NCBI GenBank assembly: GCA_015062825.1
Contig: SUTR01000005.1
Coordinates: 16,459 to 80,458, forward strand
Reading direction: 5' to 3'
Length of the DNA stretch: 64,000 nt
DNA from: Methanosphaera stadtmanae
Lineage (GTDB): Archaea > Methanobacteriota > Methanobacteria > Methanobacteriales > Methanobacteriaceae
The position numbers and the translations under genes were made by a program. Within the stretch, counting starts at the first letter, position 1, and the number at the start of each line of letters is the position of its first letter. Below the pieces are notes generated by a model. The model searched no databases. It worked only from the letters and a program-made list of their open reading frames with translations, and had not been told where the DNA came from. Positions 21,963 through 30,807 of the stretch are shown here, piece after piece.

Positions 21963-22973
21963 GTGGATGTAATAGAAAAAATAAATAACAGAGAAATATT
22001 TGATTTACTAATAGAAGCTAATAATATTACAGAAAGAGTACATGGAAAAGATATTAGCTTAGAACGCGCAATATTCCTATCATGGTGGTGTGAAAAAGGA
22101 GATTGTAAATTTTGTTATATGTCATCCCAAAAAGATAGAATACAAGACCCTGATAAGGCAAGACGACATATAAAAGGAATTTATGCAGAAGCAGAATTGA
22201 CAAAACGTATGGGATGGAACATTGAATTCCTATCTGGAGGATATGGTGTTTACACGACCCAAGAAATTAAAGAAATATCCGAAACAATATATGATATAAC
22301 CGACAATCCTGTCTGGTTAAATATTGGAATAACCAACGAATTAGATCAATATGATGATGAAATTATAGGTGTTACAGGTGCTGTTGAAACGGCAAACCCC
22401 CAATTTCAACATGAAATTTGTCCTAGCAAATCATTAACCGATATTAAAAATATGCTAATACAAGCAGACCAATTAGGATATAAAAAAGCAATAACAATAA
22501 TTATAGGATTAGGTGAACAAATAGAACATTTAAATGATTTATTTAATCTTATTGAAGAATTAAACATTGATAGAATAATTTTCTATTCATTAAATCCACA
22601 TCCTGATACTGAATATCATCTAACACCACAACCAGCATCATTATATTATGCGAGCATTGTTGCAAGTGTAAGAATTAAATTCCCACATATAGAAATCATA
22701 ACAGGAACCTGGACGGACAACTTAGCAAACATAGGAGTACTTCTTAAAGCAGGAAGTAATGGACTAACAAAATTCCCATTATTTAAAATGTACGGTAATA
22801 GATTTGGAAGAAGAGTTGAAGAAGAAGTAAAATGGGCAAATCGAAATTTAATAGGAAGTTTTTCAGATTTAGAATTACTAAAACAGGGAAATAATTTACG
22901 TCCAGAATTAGATCCTTATATACAAAGATATATTAACATGTGTTATGAGAATAGAGATATCAAAAAAATATAA
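21963..22973 (+). CDS. Radical SAM protein with non-canonical CX4CX2C motif (BioB/HydE/HcgA-like)
   Basis: 'WWCEKGDCKFCYMSS'; GTG start with GGAG 8 nt upstream. Confidence 0.7.
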   Translation: MDVIEKINNREIFDLLIEANNITERVHGKDISLERAIFLSWWCEKGDCKFCYMSSQKDRIQDPDKARRHIKGIYAEAELTKRMGWNIEFLSGGYGVYTTQEIKEISETIYDITDNPVWLNIGITNELDQYDDEIIGVTGAVETANPQFQHEICPSKSLTDIKNMLIQADQLGYKKAITIIIGLGEQIEHLNDLFNLIEELNIDRIIFYSLNPHPDTEYHLTPQPASLYYASIVASVRIKFPHIEIITGTWTDNLANIGVLLKAGSNGLTKFPLFKMYGNRFGRRVEEEVKWANRNLIGSFSDLELLKQGNNLRPELDPYIQRYINMCYENRDIKKI

Positions 22974-23433
22974 TTTTAACCAAAACATTGAAATTTGCAT
23001 AAATATGAAAAAAGAAAAGAAATATGATTAGTTATTGATTTTAACTCAATTAATTCATTAAACTCTTTTTACTATTTTAACTAGCCAACTTTTTTTAAAC
23101 CAATTTAATATAATCCATTATTATAAAAAAAAATATTAAATTATTAGATTTTTATAATTTCAAAAAGATATAAAAATTAAGTAATAAATTAAATATGCAC
23201 TATTTTTAAGGACAATAATAAATTCTATAGTTATAAATTGAAAAAAATCTGAATAGATTTAAATAAGTTTAACCTATGTTTAATGAGAAAAAATCTAAAA
23301 ATTTAAATTAACTAAACAACATAATAAATATATAATATAAAATTTTGATTTTTCAAGAATAAATTTCAAATTATTTTAGACTAAAAACACATTTAAAGAA
23401 AGATTATATTTTGGAGGAATAACTATTACAGAT

Positions 23434-24792
23434 ATGATGTGTGGACTTGAAATCCACGTACAATTAAATACAAATTCAAAACTATTTTGTGGTTGTCAAA
23501 CAAACTACCAATCAGCAGATAACAACACCAATATCTGTCCAGTATGTTTAAATCAGCCAGGAGCAAAACCATTCCCAGTCAATCAATCAGCAATTGATAA
23601 TGCCATAAAAGTTGCATTAATGTTAGGCTGTGACATATCTGATGAAGTAATTTACTTTATGAGAAAACATTATGATTATCCTGATTTATCAAGTGGATAC
23701 CAGAGAACATCAGTTCCTGTAGGAATAAATGGTGAATTAAATGGTGTAAGAATACATGAAATCCACGTTGAAGAAGATCCAGGTCAATATAAACCAGATA
23801 GAGGAACAGTTGACTTTAACAGATCAGGAATTCCATTGATTGAAATTGTAACTGAACCTGATATGAAATCACCTGAAGAAGCAAGAAGCTTCCTGAATGA
23901 ATTAATTCGTGTACTAAATTATAGTGGAAGTGCTCGTGGTGAAGGAACCATGAGAGCAGACGTGAACATTTCCATTGAAGGTGGAAAAAGAGCAGAAGTA
24001 AAAAATGTAAACTCCATTAGAGGAGCATATAAAGTTCTTAAATTTGAATTAATCAGACAAAAAAATATTCTACGTAGAGGTGGAGAAGTACAACAAGAAA
24101 CACGTGCATATCTTGAGTCACAGATGATTACAGTTCCAATGAGATTAAAAGAAGATGCTGATGATTACAGATACATACCAGACCCTGATTTAGCACCTAT
24201 GAAAATAGACCCTGCTCATGTTGAAGAAATAAGAGAAAACATGCCAGAACCAGCACACCTTAAAACAGCTAGATTTGTAGAAGAATATGGTATTGATGAA
24301 GCTGATGCAAAAGTATTGACAAGTGAATTAGAGCTTGCAGATGCATTTGAAGAAGTATGTAAAGAAGCAGATCCTAATACTGCTGCAAGACTTATGAGAG
24401 ATGAATTGAAACGTGTTTTACATTACAATAAAATTCAATACTCTGAAAGTAAAATAACACCACAAGACATCATAGAATTAATTAATCTTATAGATACAAA
24501 ACAGGTTACACCAGAAGCTGCACATAAATTAATTGAACAAATGCCTGGAAATGAAAAAACACCAACTGAAATTGGTAAAGAAATGGATATTATAGGTGTA
24601 GTTGAAGATGATGCAGTAGCTAATGCAGTTCAAGAAGCAATAGACAATAATCCACAGGCTGTTACTGACTATAAAAATGGTAAGGAAAATGCTGTTAATT
24701 TCCTAGTTGGTCAAGTTATGAGATTAACAAAAGGTAAAGCGAATGCTGGTGAAACCAACAAAATGATTAGAGAAAAATTAGATTCACTCTAA
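23434..24792 (+). CDS. gatB: Asp-tRNA(Asn)/Glu-tRNA(Gln) amidotransferase subunit B
   Basis: 'MMCGLEIHVQLNTNSKLFCGC', 'KHYDYPDLSSGYQRT', C-terminal Yqey-like region. Confidence 0.93.
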   Translation: MMCGLEIHVQLNTNSKLFCGCQTNYQSADNNTNICPVCLNQPGAKPFPVNQSAIDNAIKVALMLGCDISDEVIYFMRKHYDYPDLSSGYQRTSVPVGINGELNGVRIHEIHVEEDPGQYKPDRGTVDFNRSGIPLIEIVTEPDMKSPEEARSFLNELIRVLNYSGSARGEGTMRADVNISIEGGKRAEVKNVNSIRGAYKVLKFELIRQKNILRRGGEVQQETRAYLESQMITVPMRLKEDADDYRYIPDPDLAPMKIDPAHVEEIRENMPEPAHLKTARFVEEYGIDEADAKVLTSELELADAFEEVCKEADPNTAARLMRDELKRVLHYNKIQYSESKITPQDIIELINLIDTKQVTPEAAHKLIEQMPGNEKTPTEIGKEMDIIGVVEDDAVANAVQEAIDNNPQAVTDYKNGKENAVNFLVGQVMRLTKGKANAGETNKMIREKLDSL

Positions 24793-24829
24793 AATATTCT
24801 TCAAGTTAGATATTCAAGGAGAGATAAAG

Positions 24830-25636
24830 ATGAGTGATTATAAAAAAGTAAAAGATTACATGACACGCAATGTCATTTCTGTAAAGCCAGATATGACAAT
24901 TACAGAGATTAAAGAATTAATCAAACAAACAGGTCACGATGGATTTCCAGTAGAAGATGAAAATGGAATTGTTGGAATAATCACTGCTTCTGATATCCTT
25001 ATAAGAGATTTAACCCCCACAGTTAGGGGTATGATGTCAGATGACATAGTAATTGCTAATGAAGAGTTATCAATTAATGATGCAGCAAGAGTAATGTTTA
25101 GGATGGGAATTTCAAGATTGCCTGTTACTGATGAGAATAAAAAAGTATTGGGCATTATAACAAACACAGATATTCTAAGATCACATATTGAAAGATCAAC
25201 ACCTGAAAAAGTAGATCAGTTTAGGGGAACTTTAGAACAGTTATATGGTATAAAAACCAATGTTGATATGAAAACAGTCCCTATCAATGAATTAAAACCT
25301 ACCCAAGACAAAGTATATGCAGATGAATTACAAGGAAGAACATACGAAATAGAACGTGGTCTTGCAGAACCAATAATTTCTGTCCAAATAGATGATCACA
25401 AATATTTGGTTATTGATGGCCATCATAGACTTGTAGCATCTTATCAGATGGGAAATGATGAAATATCTGCATATGTAATTACATTAAGTGAAAAAATTAA
25501 GTTAGGTGTTGAAAAAACTGCTGAAAAAGAAGGAATTTACACAATAGATGATATTAACATTATAGCTGATGCACAACATCCATTGATAGCAATAACAGGA
25601 AGTTTAAGAGAAAAGAACACCACCATTAAGAAGTGA
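24830..25636 (+). CDS. Two CBS domains fused to a ParB-like nuclease domain
   Basis: Two CBS repeats ('[18 protein letters not shown]...', '[18 protein letters not shown]...') then '[14 protein letters not shown]...[16 protein letters not shown]'. Confidence 0.8.
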   Translation: MSDYKKVKDYMTRNVISVKPDMTITEIKELIKQTGHDGFPVEDENGIVGIITASDILIRDLTPTVRGMMSDDIVIANEELSINDAARVMFRMGISRLPVTDENKKVLGIITNTDILRSHIERSTPEKVDQFRGTLEQLYGIKTNVDMKTVPINELKPTQDKVYADELQGRTYEIERGLAEPIISVQIDDHKYLVIDGHHRLVASYQMGNDEISAYVITLSEKIKLGVEKTAEKEGIYTIDDINIIADAQHPLIAITGSLREKNTTIKK

Positions 25637-25641
25637 ATATA

Positions 25642-25929
25642 ATGAAAGATGAAATTATTAGAGAGGTATATGATACATTAGTAGATAGACGAGACAATCC
25701 TATCGATTCATATACATCCAAACTTATGCAAGATTCTGATAAAAAGGCAGAAGATAAAATTCTTGAAAAATTAGGTGAAGAGGCAACAGAAGTAATTCTT
25801 GCATCAAAAAATAATGAAGATCTTGTTCATGAATCAGCAGATTTAATATTCTTTACAATATTAAACCTTGCATATAAAGGAATAAGTATAGATGACTTGT
25901 TTGATGAACTAGAATCAAGACACAAATAG
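25642..25929 (+). CDS. hisE: Phosphoribosyl-ATP pyrophosphatase
   Basis: '[35 protein letters not shown]...[11 protein letters not shown]'. Confidence 0.9.
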   Translation: MKDEIIREVYDTLVDRRDNPIDSYTSKLMQDSDKKAEDKILEKLGEEATEVILASKNNEDLVHESADLIFFTILNLAYKGISIDDLFDELESRHK

Positions 25930-26050
25930 AATATTGACCTCCTTCCAATATAATCTTTTTTTTCTAATAAAATTATAACTTTATAATTCAAAAAAAAATA
26001 TCATGCGAATATACATATTTTTAATATAATCCTCTAAATAATATATTAAT

Positions 26051-28180
26051 ATGCAACTAACAATTGATTCTCTTATCAAAGAGGCAAAGATATTTTGTGA
26101 AATAGAAAATAGAAAGGAACATCCAAAACTCTTCGGTATTAGTGATGGGAAAGCTATTGGCACATACATTGAACATAAATTTAAGAAATATCTTAAAGAA
26201 TCATACACGTTTAATCAAGGAAATAGTGCAAATGGAATAGATTTTCCAGATAGTCACATTAACACTGATATTAAAGTTACATCCTTTAAAAAACCTCAAA
26301 ATTCATGCCCATTTAAGGATATTTCACAAAAAATTTATGGATTAGGATATAATCTTTTATTATTTATTTATGATAAAAAAGAAGAAGATAATAAATGCTT
26401 CTTGGAGTTTAAATCATCTACTTTTATTAAATCTGAACAAACAGGTGATTACAACCTTACTCGAAATCTACGACGGATGGTGTTTAATAATTGGTCAATT
26501 GATGAAATTACTAGTTACTTGGCCAAATCCAATATTCCTGGAGATTATGCAACATTATCCAATTTAGCAAAAAAAGTAATAGAACAACCTCCAGAAGAAG
26601 GTTATCTAACCATTAGTAATGCATTTCAATGGAGACTGAAGTATAACCATACAAATGAAATTAATGAGAATCAAAAGCAGGACATTACTTATAAAACAAA
26701 AAAGGAATATGGTGATTATCAAACACCCCTTGATTTTGCAAAAAGAGTAGTCAAATACGTGTATGAAAACTTTAATATCCATCCGGATGTTATAGTTGAG
26801 CCTACATGTGGTATTGGAAACTTTATAAAAGCAAGTAAAATATATTATCCTGATGCTTCAATCATAGGAATAGACATTAATGAAATCTATTTAAATAAAT
26901 TAGAAAATGAAGTTGAAGATGTTGTATTGTATAATGAGAATATATTCACATTTGACTATGATAAGATAAAACAGAAAGATAAAAAATATTTATTTATCGG
27001 AAATACTCCTTGGATAACAAATACAAGATTATCCAAGTATGACTCGGACAATATTCCACAGAAGCAAAACATTAAAAGCTATGATTTCTTTGAATCAACC
27101 ACAGGTATGAGTAACTTTGATGTTTCAGAAAACATACTGTTAAATCTAATAAAAGAATTTGAAAACATGAATACATCATTAGTTTTCCTATGTAAATTCA
27201 ATGTTGCATGCAACATATTTGAACATCTGATAAGAAATGAAAAGTATCCTGAGAAGATTCAGATAATCAAATTTAATGCAAGGAAAGTCTTTGATATTGA
27301 TACGTCAGCTTGCATACTACTGATTAAATTAGGCAAAAATGCAGAGAAAATAGATACATGTACTGTAACCGACATTAATAATATGGAAGATACATATTCT
27401 ATTGGAGTAATTGATGATAAATTCTATTCAAGAATAGATGACATGCCAGATATTGATGGAAACTGTCCGTTTGAATGGAGACAGGGAATAAAACATGACT
27501 GTATCAAAGCCATGGAACTGGAAATAAAGGAAGATAAATTATACAACAGACAGGACCAAGAAGTAAAAGTAGAAGATAATCTGCTGTATCCACTACTTAA
27601 AAGTAGCAATCTAAAAAAGCCCATTGTAACAGATTATGATAAAAAAATCATAGTAACACAACAGAAACTAAAGGAGGATACAAGTTATATTAAAAATGAA
27701 TATCCACATACATGGAAATATCTCAATGAAAACAAGGAATTATTTGACAATAGAAAAAGTAATATCTACCTCAAAGCTCCACCATTTAGTATATTTGGAA
27801 TAGGTGATTATACATTTAAAAAATATAAAGTTGCAATATCCGGTTTTTATAAAAAAGGACGGTTTAGCTTAGTATATAATGAGAAATCTATGATGATGGA
27901 TGATACTTGTTACTACATATCCTTTGATGACTATGAGACTGCATATATCACCATGTTAATATTGAATAGTGAAATTGTACAAAAATTCATAAAATCAATA
28001 GCAACACTTGACTCAAAAAGACCCTATACTAAAAGAGTACTTAAAAGAATAGATATCAGTAAAACACTAGAAAAAATAAATTTTAATGACCTGATTGATA
28101 CTGAAAGAAAATTAAAACTAGACAGATATATAACAAAAGAAATATTTGAAAAATATAAGAGATCATATAAAAAGAATTAA
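26051..28180 (+). CDS. Single-polypeptide restriction-modification enzyme (type IIG-like: N-terminal PD-(D/E)XK nuclease plus N6-adenine methyltransferase)
   Basis: Nuclease 'GIDFPDSHINTDIKVTS'; MTase motif I 'VIVEPTCGIGNFI', motif IV 'IGNTPWITN', conserved 'GMSNFDVSENIL'. Confidence 0.8.
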   Translation: MQLTIDSLIKEAKIFCEIENRKEHPKLFGISDGKAIGTYIEHKFKKYLKESYTFNQGNSANGIDFPDSHINTDIKVTSFKKPQNSCPFKDISQKIYGLGYNLLLFIYDKKEEDNKCFLEFKSSTFIKSEQTGDYNLTRNLRRMVFNNWSIDEITSYLAKSNIPGDYATLSNLAKKVIEQPPEEGYLTISNAFQWRLKYNHTNEINENQKQDITYKTKKEYGDYQTPLDFAKRVVKYVYENFNIHPDVIVEPTCGIGNFIKASKIYYPDASIIGIDINEIYLNKLENEVEDVVLYNENIFTFDYDKIKQKDKKYLFIGNTPWITNTRLSKYDSDNIPQKQNIKSYDFFESTTGMSNFDVSENILLNLIKEFENMNTSLVFLCKFNVACNIFEHLIRNEKYPEKIQIIKFNARKVFDIDTSACILLIKLGKNAEKIDTCTVTDINNMEDTYSIGVIDDKFYSRIDDMPDIDGNCPFEWRQGIKHDCIKAMELEIKEDKLYNRQDQEVKVEDNLLYPLLKSSNLKKPIVTDYDKKIIVTQQKLKEDTSYIKNEYPHTWKYLNENKELFDNRKSNIYLKAPPFSIFGIGDYTFKKYKVAISGFYKKGRFSLVYNEKSMMMDDTCYYISFDDYETAYITMLILNSEIVQKFIKSIATLDSKRPYTKRVLKRIDISKTLEKINFNDLIDTERKLKLDRYITKEIFEKYKRSYKKN

Positions 28181-28231
28181 AATGAAAAACTCATATAACA
28201 TTAAAAAAAATAAGATTATGAATGAATTAAA

Positions 28232-29908
28232 TTATTCATTCTTTAATTTTTCTTCATCAGCAAGTCTGATTTTCTTACGCATTATTTTACCACTGATAGT
28301 TTTTGGTAGACTATCAACATATTCTATTGCACGTGGATATTTATATGGTGCTGTTACATGTTTTACATGGTTTTGTATATCTTTTGTTAGTTCTTCTGAT
28401 TCCTCATATCCTTCTGAGAGAACTATTGTTGCTTTTACAATCTGTCCTCTTATTGGATGAGGTATACCTGTTACTGCACAGTCAAGTACTGCAGAGTGGG
28501 ATAACAATGCACTTTCAACTTCATATGGTCCTATCTTGTATCCTGAACTTTTAATTACATCATCAATTCTTCCCTTATACCAGTAGTAGCCATCTTCATC
28601 TTTCCATGCAGAATCTCCAGTATGATAATATCCATCATAGATTGTTTCATTTGTTTTTTCTTCATTGTTATAATATCCCTTAAACAATCCTAATGGATAA
28701 CCTTCGGATATGTCAAATACTATTTCTCCTTCTTCTCCAACATCACATTCCATTCCTTCAGAATTTAATAGTTTAATATCAAATAATGGTGCTGGTTTTC
28801 CCATTGACCCTAATTTAATATCCATCCATGGGAAGTTTGCTATTGTAGCTACAGTCTCTGTTTGTCCAAATGATTCCCTTATTTCAAGTCCTGTTAAGTC
28901 CCGGAATTTATAGAATACTTCATCATTTAATGGTTCACCTGCAGTTGATACATGCTTTAATGATGAAAAATCCAAATCATCAATGTTTTCTTTTATGAAG
29001 AATCTGTACATTGTTGGTGGACAGCAGAGTGTTGTTATGTTATGATCCAATGCACGACTTAATACATCAAATGGATGGAATCTGTCATAATCATATATGT
29101 ATATTCCAGAACCAGAAATCCATGGACCATATATTTCACCCCATAATGCCTTTCCCCATCCTGTATCAGCGATGGTATAATGAAGACCATCCTCTACTAC
29201 CTGATGCCAGTAGTGGCTTGTTACTATGTGTGCTAATGGATATCCAAAACTGTGTTTTATCATCTTCGGCTGACCGGTTGATCCTGATGAGAAGAACAGT
29301 ACTGATGTATCTTCTACTGAATCATCATCATATACTGGTCTTTTAAAGTCATCGGATGCATGACGTACCTCTGTTCTTAAGTCATACCATCCCTCTAATT
29401 CTTTGTATCCTACATATATTTTATTTAAGTGTATGCCCAAGTCTTTCTCTACTTGTGCATAATTTTCAGGAACTCCATCCTCTCTTATTACAATTACAGT
29501 ATTTATACCACCTACTTTTATTCGGTATTCTATGTCTTCAGGTTTTAGCATGTGAGTTGCAGGTACTGCTATTGCTTTTATTTTATGCAGTGCTAACATG
29601 CAATACCAGAAGTCATATCTGCTTTTTAGTGTTAATAGTACACGATCTCCCTTTTTTATTCCTATGGATGTGAAGAAGTTTGCTGCTTTATCACTGAAAT
29701 ATTTAAGATCTTTAAATGTGAATACTTTTTCTACTTTTTCATCACACCATGAAAGTGCCACCTTGTCTGGTTGTTCTTTTGCATATACATCTACAATATC
29801 ATATGCAAAGTTAAAGTCCTCAGGAACATTTATTTTTAGGTTTTCATAGAAGTCTTCATATGATTCAAATTCTGTTCTTTCCACATATCTTTCTAATAAT
29901 GAAGTCAT
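28232..29908 (-). CDS. AMP-forming acyl-CoA synthetase
   Basis: '[19 protein letters not shown]', 'ESFGQTETV', '[39 protein letters not shown]', '[14 protein letters not shown]'. Confidence 0.9.
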   Translation of the reverse strand: MTSLLERYVERTEFESYEDFYENLKINVPEDFNFAYDIVDVYAKEQPDKVALSWCDEKVEKVFTFKDLKYFSDKAANFFTSIGIKKGDRVLLTLKSRYDFWYCMLALHKIKAIAVPATHMLKPEDIEYRIKVGGINTVIVIREDGVPENYAQVEKDLGIHLNKIYVGYKELEGWYDLRTEVRHASDDFKRPVYDDDSVEDTSVLFFSSGSTGQPKMIKHSFGYPLAHIVTSHYWHQVVEDGLHYTIADTGWGKALWGEIYGPWISGSGIYIYDYDRFHPFDVLSRALDHNITTLCCPPTMYRFFIKENIDDLDFSSLKHVSTAGEPLNDEVFYKFRDLTGLEIRESFGQTETVATIANFPWMDIKLGSMGKPAPLFDIKLLNSEGMECDVGEEGEIVFDISEGYPLGLFKGYYNNEEKTNETIYDGYYHTGDSAWKDEDGYYWYKGRIDDVIKSSGYKIGPYEVESALLSHSAVLDCAVTGIPHPIRGQIVKATIVLSEGYEESEELTKDIQNHVKHVTAPYKYPRAIEYVDSLPKTISGKIMRKKIRLADEEKLKNE

Positions 29909-29918
29909 TTACCCACCT

Positions 29919-30476
29919 TTATAATTTTAGTACATCTAGGAATTTTACTTTCTTATCTCCTAATGCTACCATAGAATGTTTGTGTAATGAGTCAAAGTAT
30001 ATTGAATCTCCTTCTTCCAAGTCAATAATGTTGTCCTTAATGTAGATTCTTAATTTTCCTTCCAGTACATATACAAATTCGTATCCTTTATGGTAGTTTG
30101 GTTCTGGTATGTAATTGTCATCACGTGGCATTACAGTTACTATGAATGGTTCCATTTCCTTATGTGCAAAATTTGATGCTAGATTTTCATAGTCATATGC
30201 TTCACGACGATCGATTCTTACTCCCTTGTCTTTTCTGGTTACTGCAAATGCACTCATTCTTGTGTCTTCACCTGTTAATAATAGACTTGTATCTACTTCA
30301 AATATCTGTGATGCCTCATATAGTATGCTTGCTGGAATATCTATTTCTCCTGATTCATATTTTTGATAGATTTCAACTGGTACATCTAATTTTTGAGCCA
30401 TATCCTGTAGGCTAATTTCACATACTTCTCTCATATCTTTTACTCTGCTTGCTATCTCTAGTTGAATATTTGTCAT
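29919..30476 (-). CDS. XRE-family HTH plus cupin-domain regulator
   Basis: N-terminal HTH 'VCEISLQDMAQKLDVPVEIYQKYESGEIDIPASIL', C-terminal cupin 'NYHKGYEFVYVLEGKLRIYIKDNIIDLEEGDSIYFDSLHKHS'. Confidence 0.85.
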   Translation of the reverse strand: MTNIQLEIASRVKDMREVCEISLQDMAQKLDVPVEIYQKYESGEIDIPASILYEASQIFEVDTSLLLTGEDTRMSAFAVTRKDKGVRIDRREAYDYENLASNFAHKEMEPFIVTVMPRDDNYIPEPNYHKGYEFVYVLEGKLRIYIKDNIIDLEEGDSIYFDSLHKHSMVALGDKKVKFLDVLKL

Positions 30477-30761
30477 AATTTACTCCCATTTTGTTTTTCT
30501 GATTTAATTATAATAATTTTTATGATAAAAAAAGAATTAATTCATCGATTATATTATTTATTATATTATAATTTTTGTTTAACCTGATATTAATATTTAC
30601 AATTTTAAAAAAATAGCTTGTAAAGAAATATTATAGTGACTGTTGTATTAATAATGAAAAAAGAAGGTTATTTATAGTGTTCAATATGTTAGGTTAAGTC
30701 TTGTTTAATAAAATAGGATTATTAATAATAGTGCTCTTTAGAGCTAAAAAAAGGTTAAGAA

Positions 30762-30807
30762 TAGATATGATGAAAGATCATATCTATAATCTGCATAGTT
30801 TATGCAG
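30762..30807 (-). terminator. Tandem hairpins at the 3' end of the first adhesin gene
   Basis: tagatatgat-gaaag-atcatatcta (10-bp stem) and ctgcata-gtt-tatgcag (7-bp stem; overlaps the stop codon). Confidence 0.5.

Noticed and set aside
23000-23400. AT-rich intergenic stretches (e.g. 23000-23400, 15150-15500, 7450-7920) as ncRNA or origin candidates
   Set aside because: No GC-rich island, no clear repeated origin-recognition-box motif and no stable structure visible by eye; base composition alone explains them.
26051-28180. R-M gene as part of a larger defence island (BREX, DISARM, type I)
   Set aside because: Neighbours are hisE and an acyl-CoA synthetase; no PglZ, helicase, HsdS or other defence genes nearby.
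28146-28460. ORF following the restriction-modification gene as a possible accessory protein
   Set aside because: Mostly antisense to the acyl-CoA synthetase C-terminus and overlaps the R-M gene end; no independent support.
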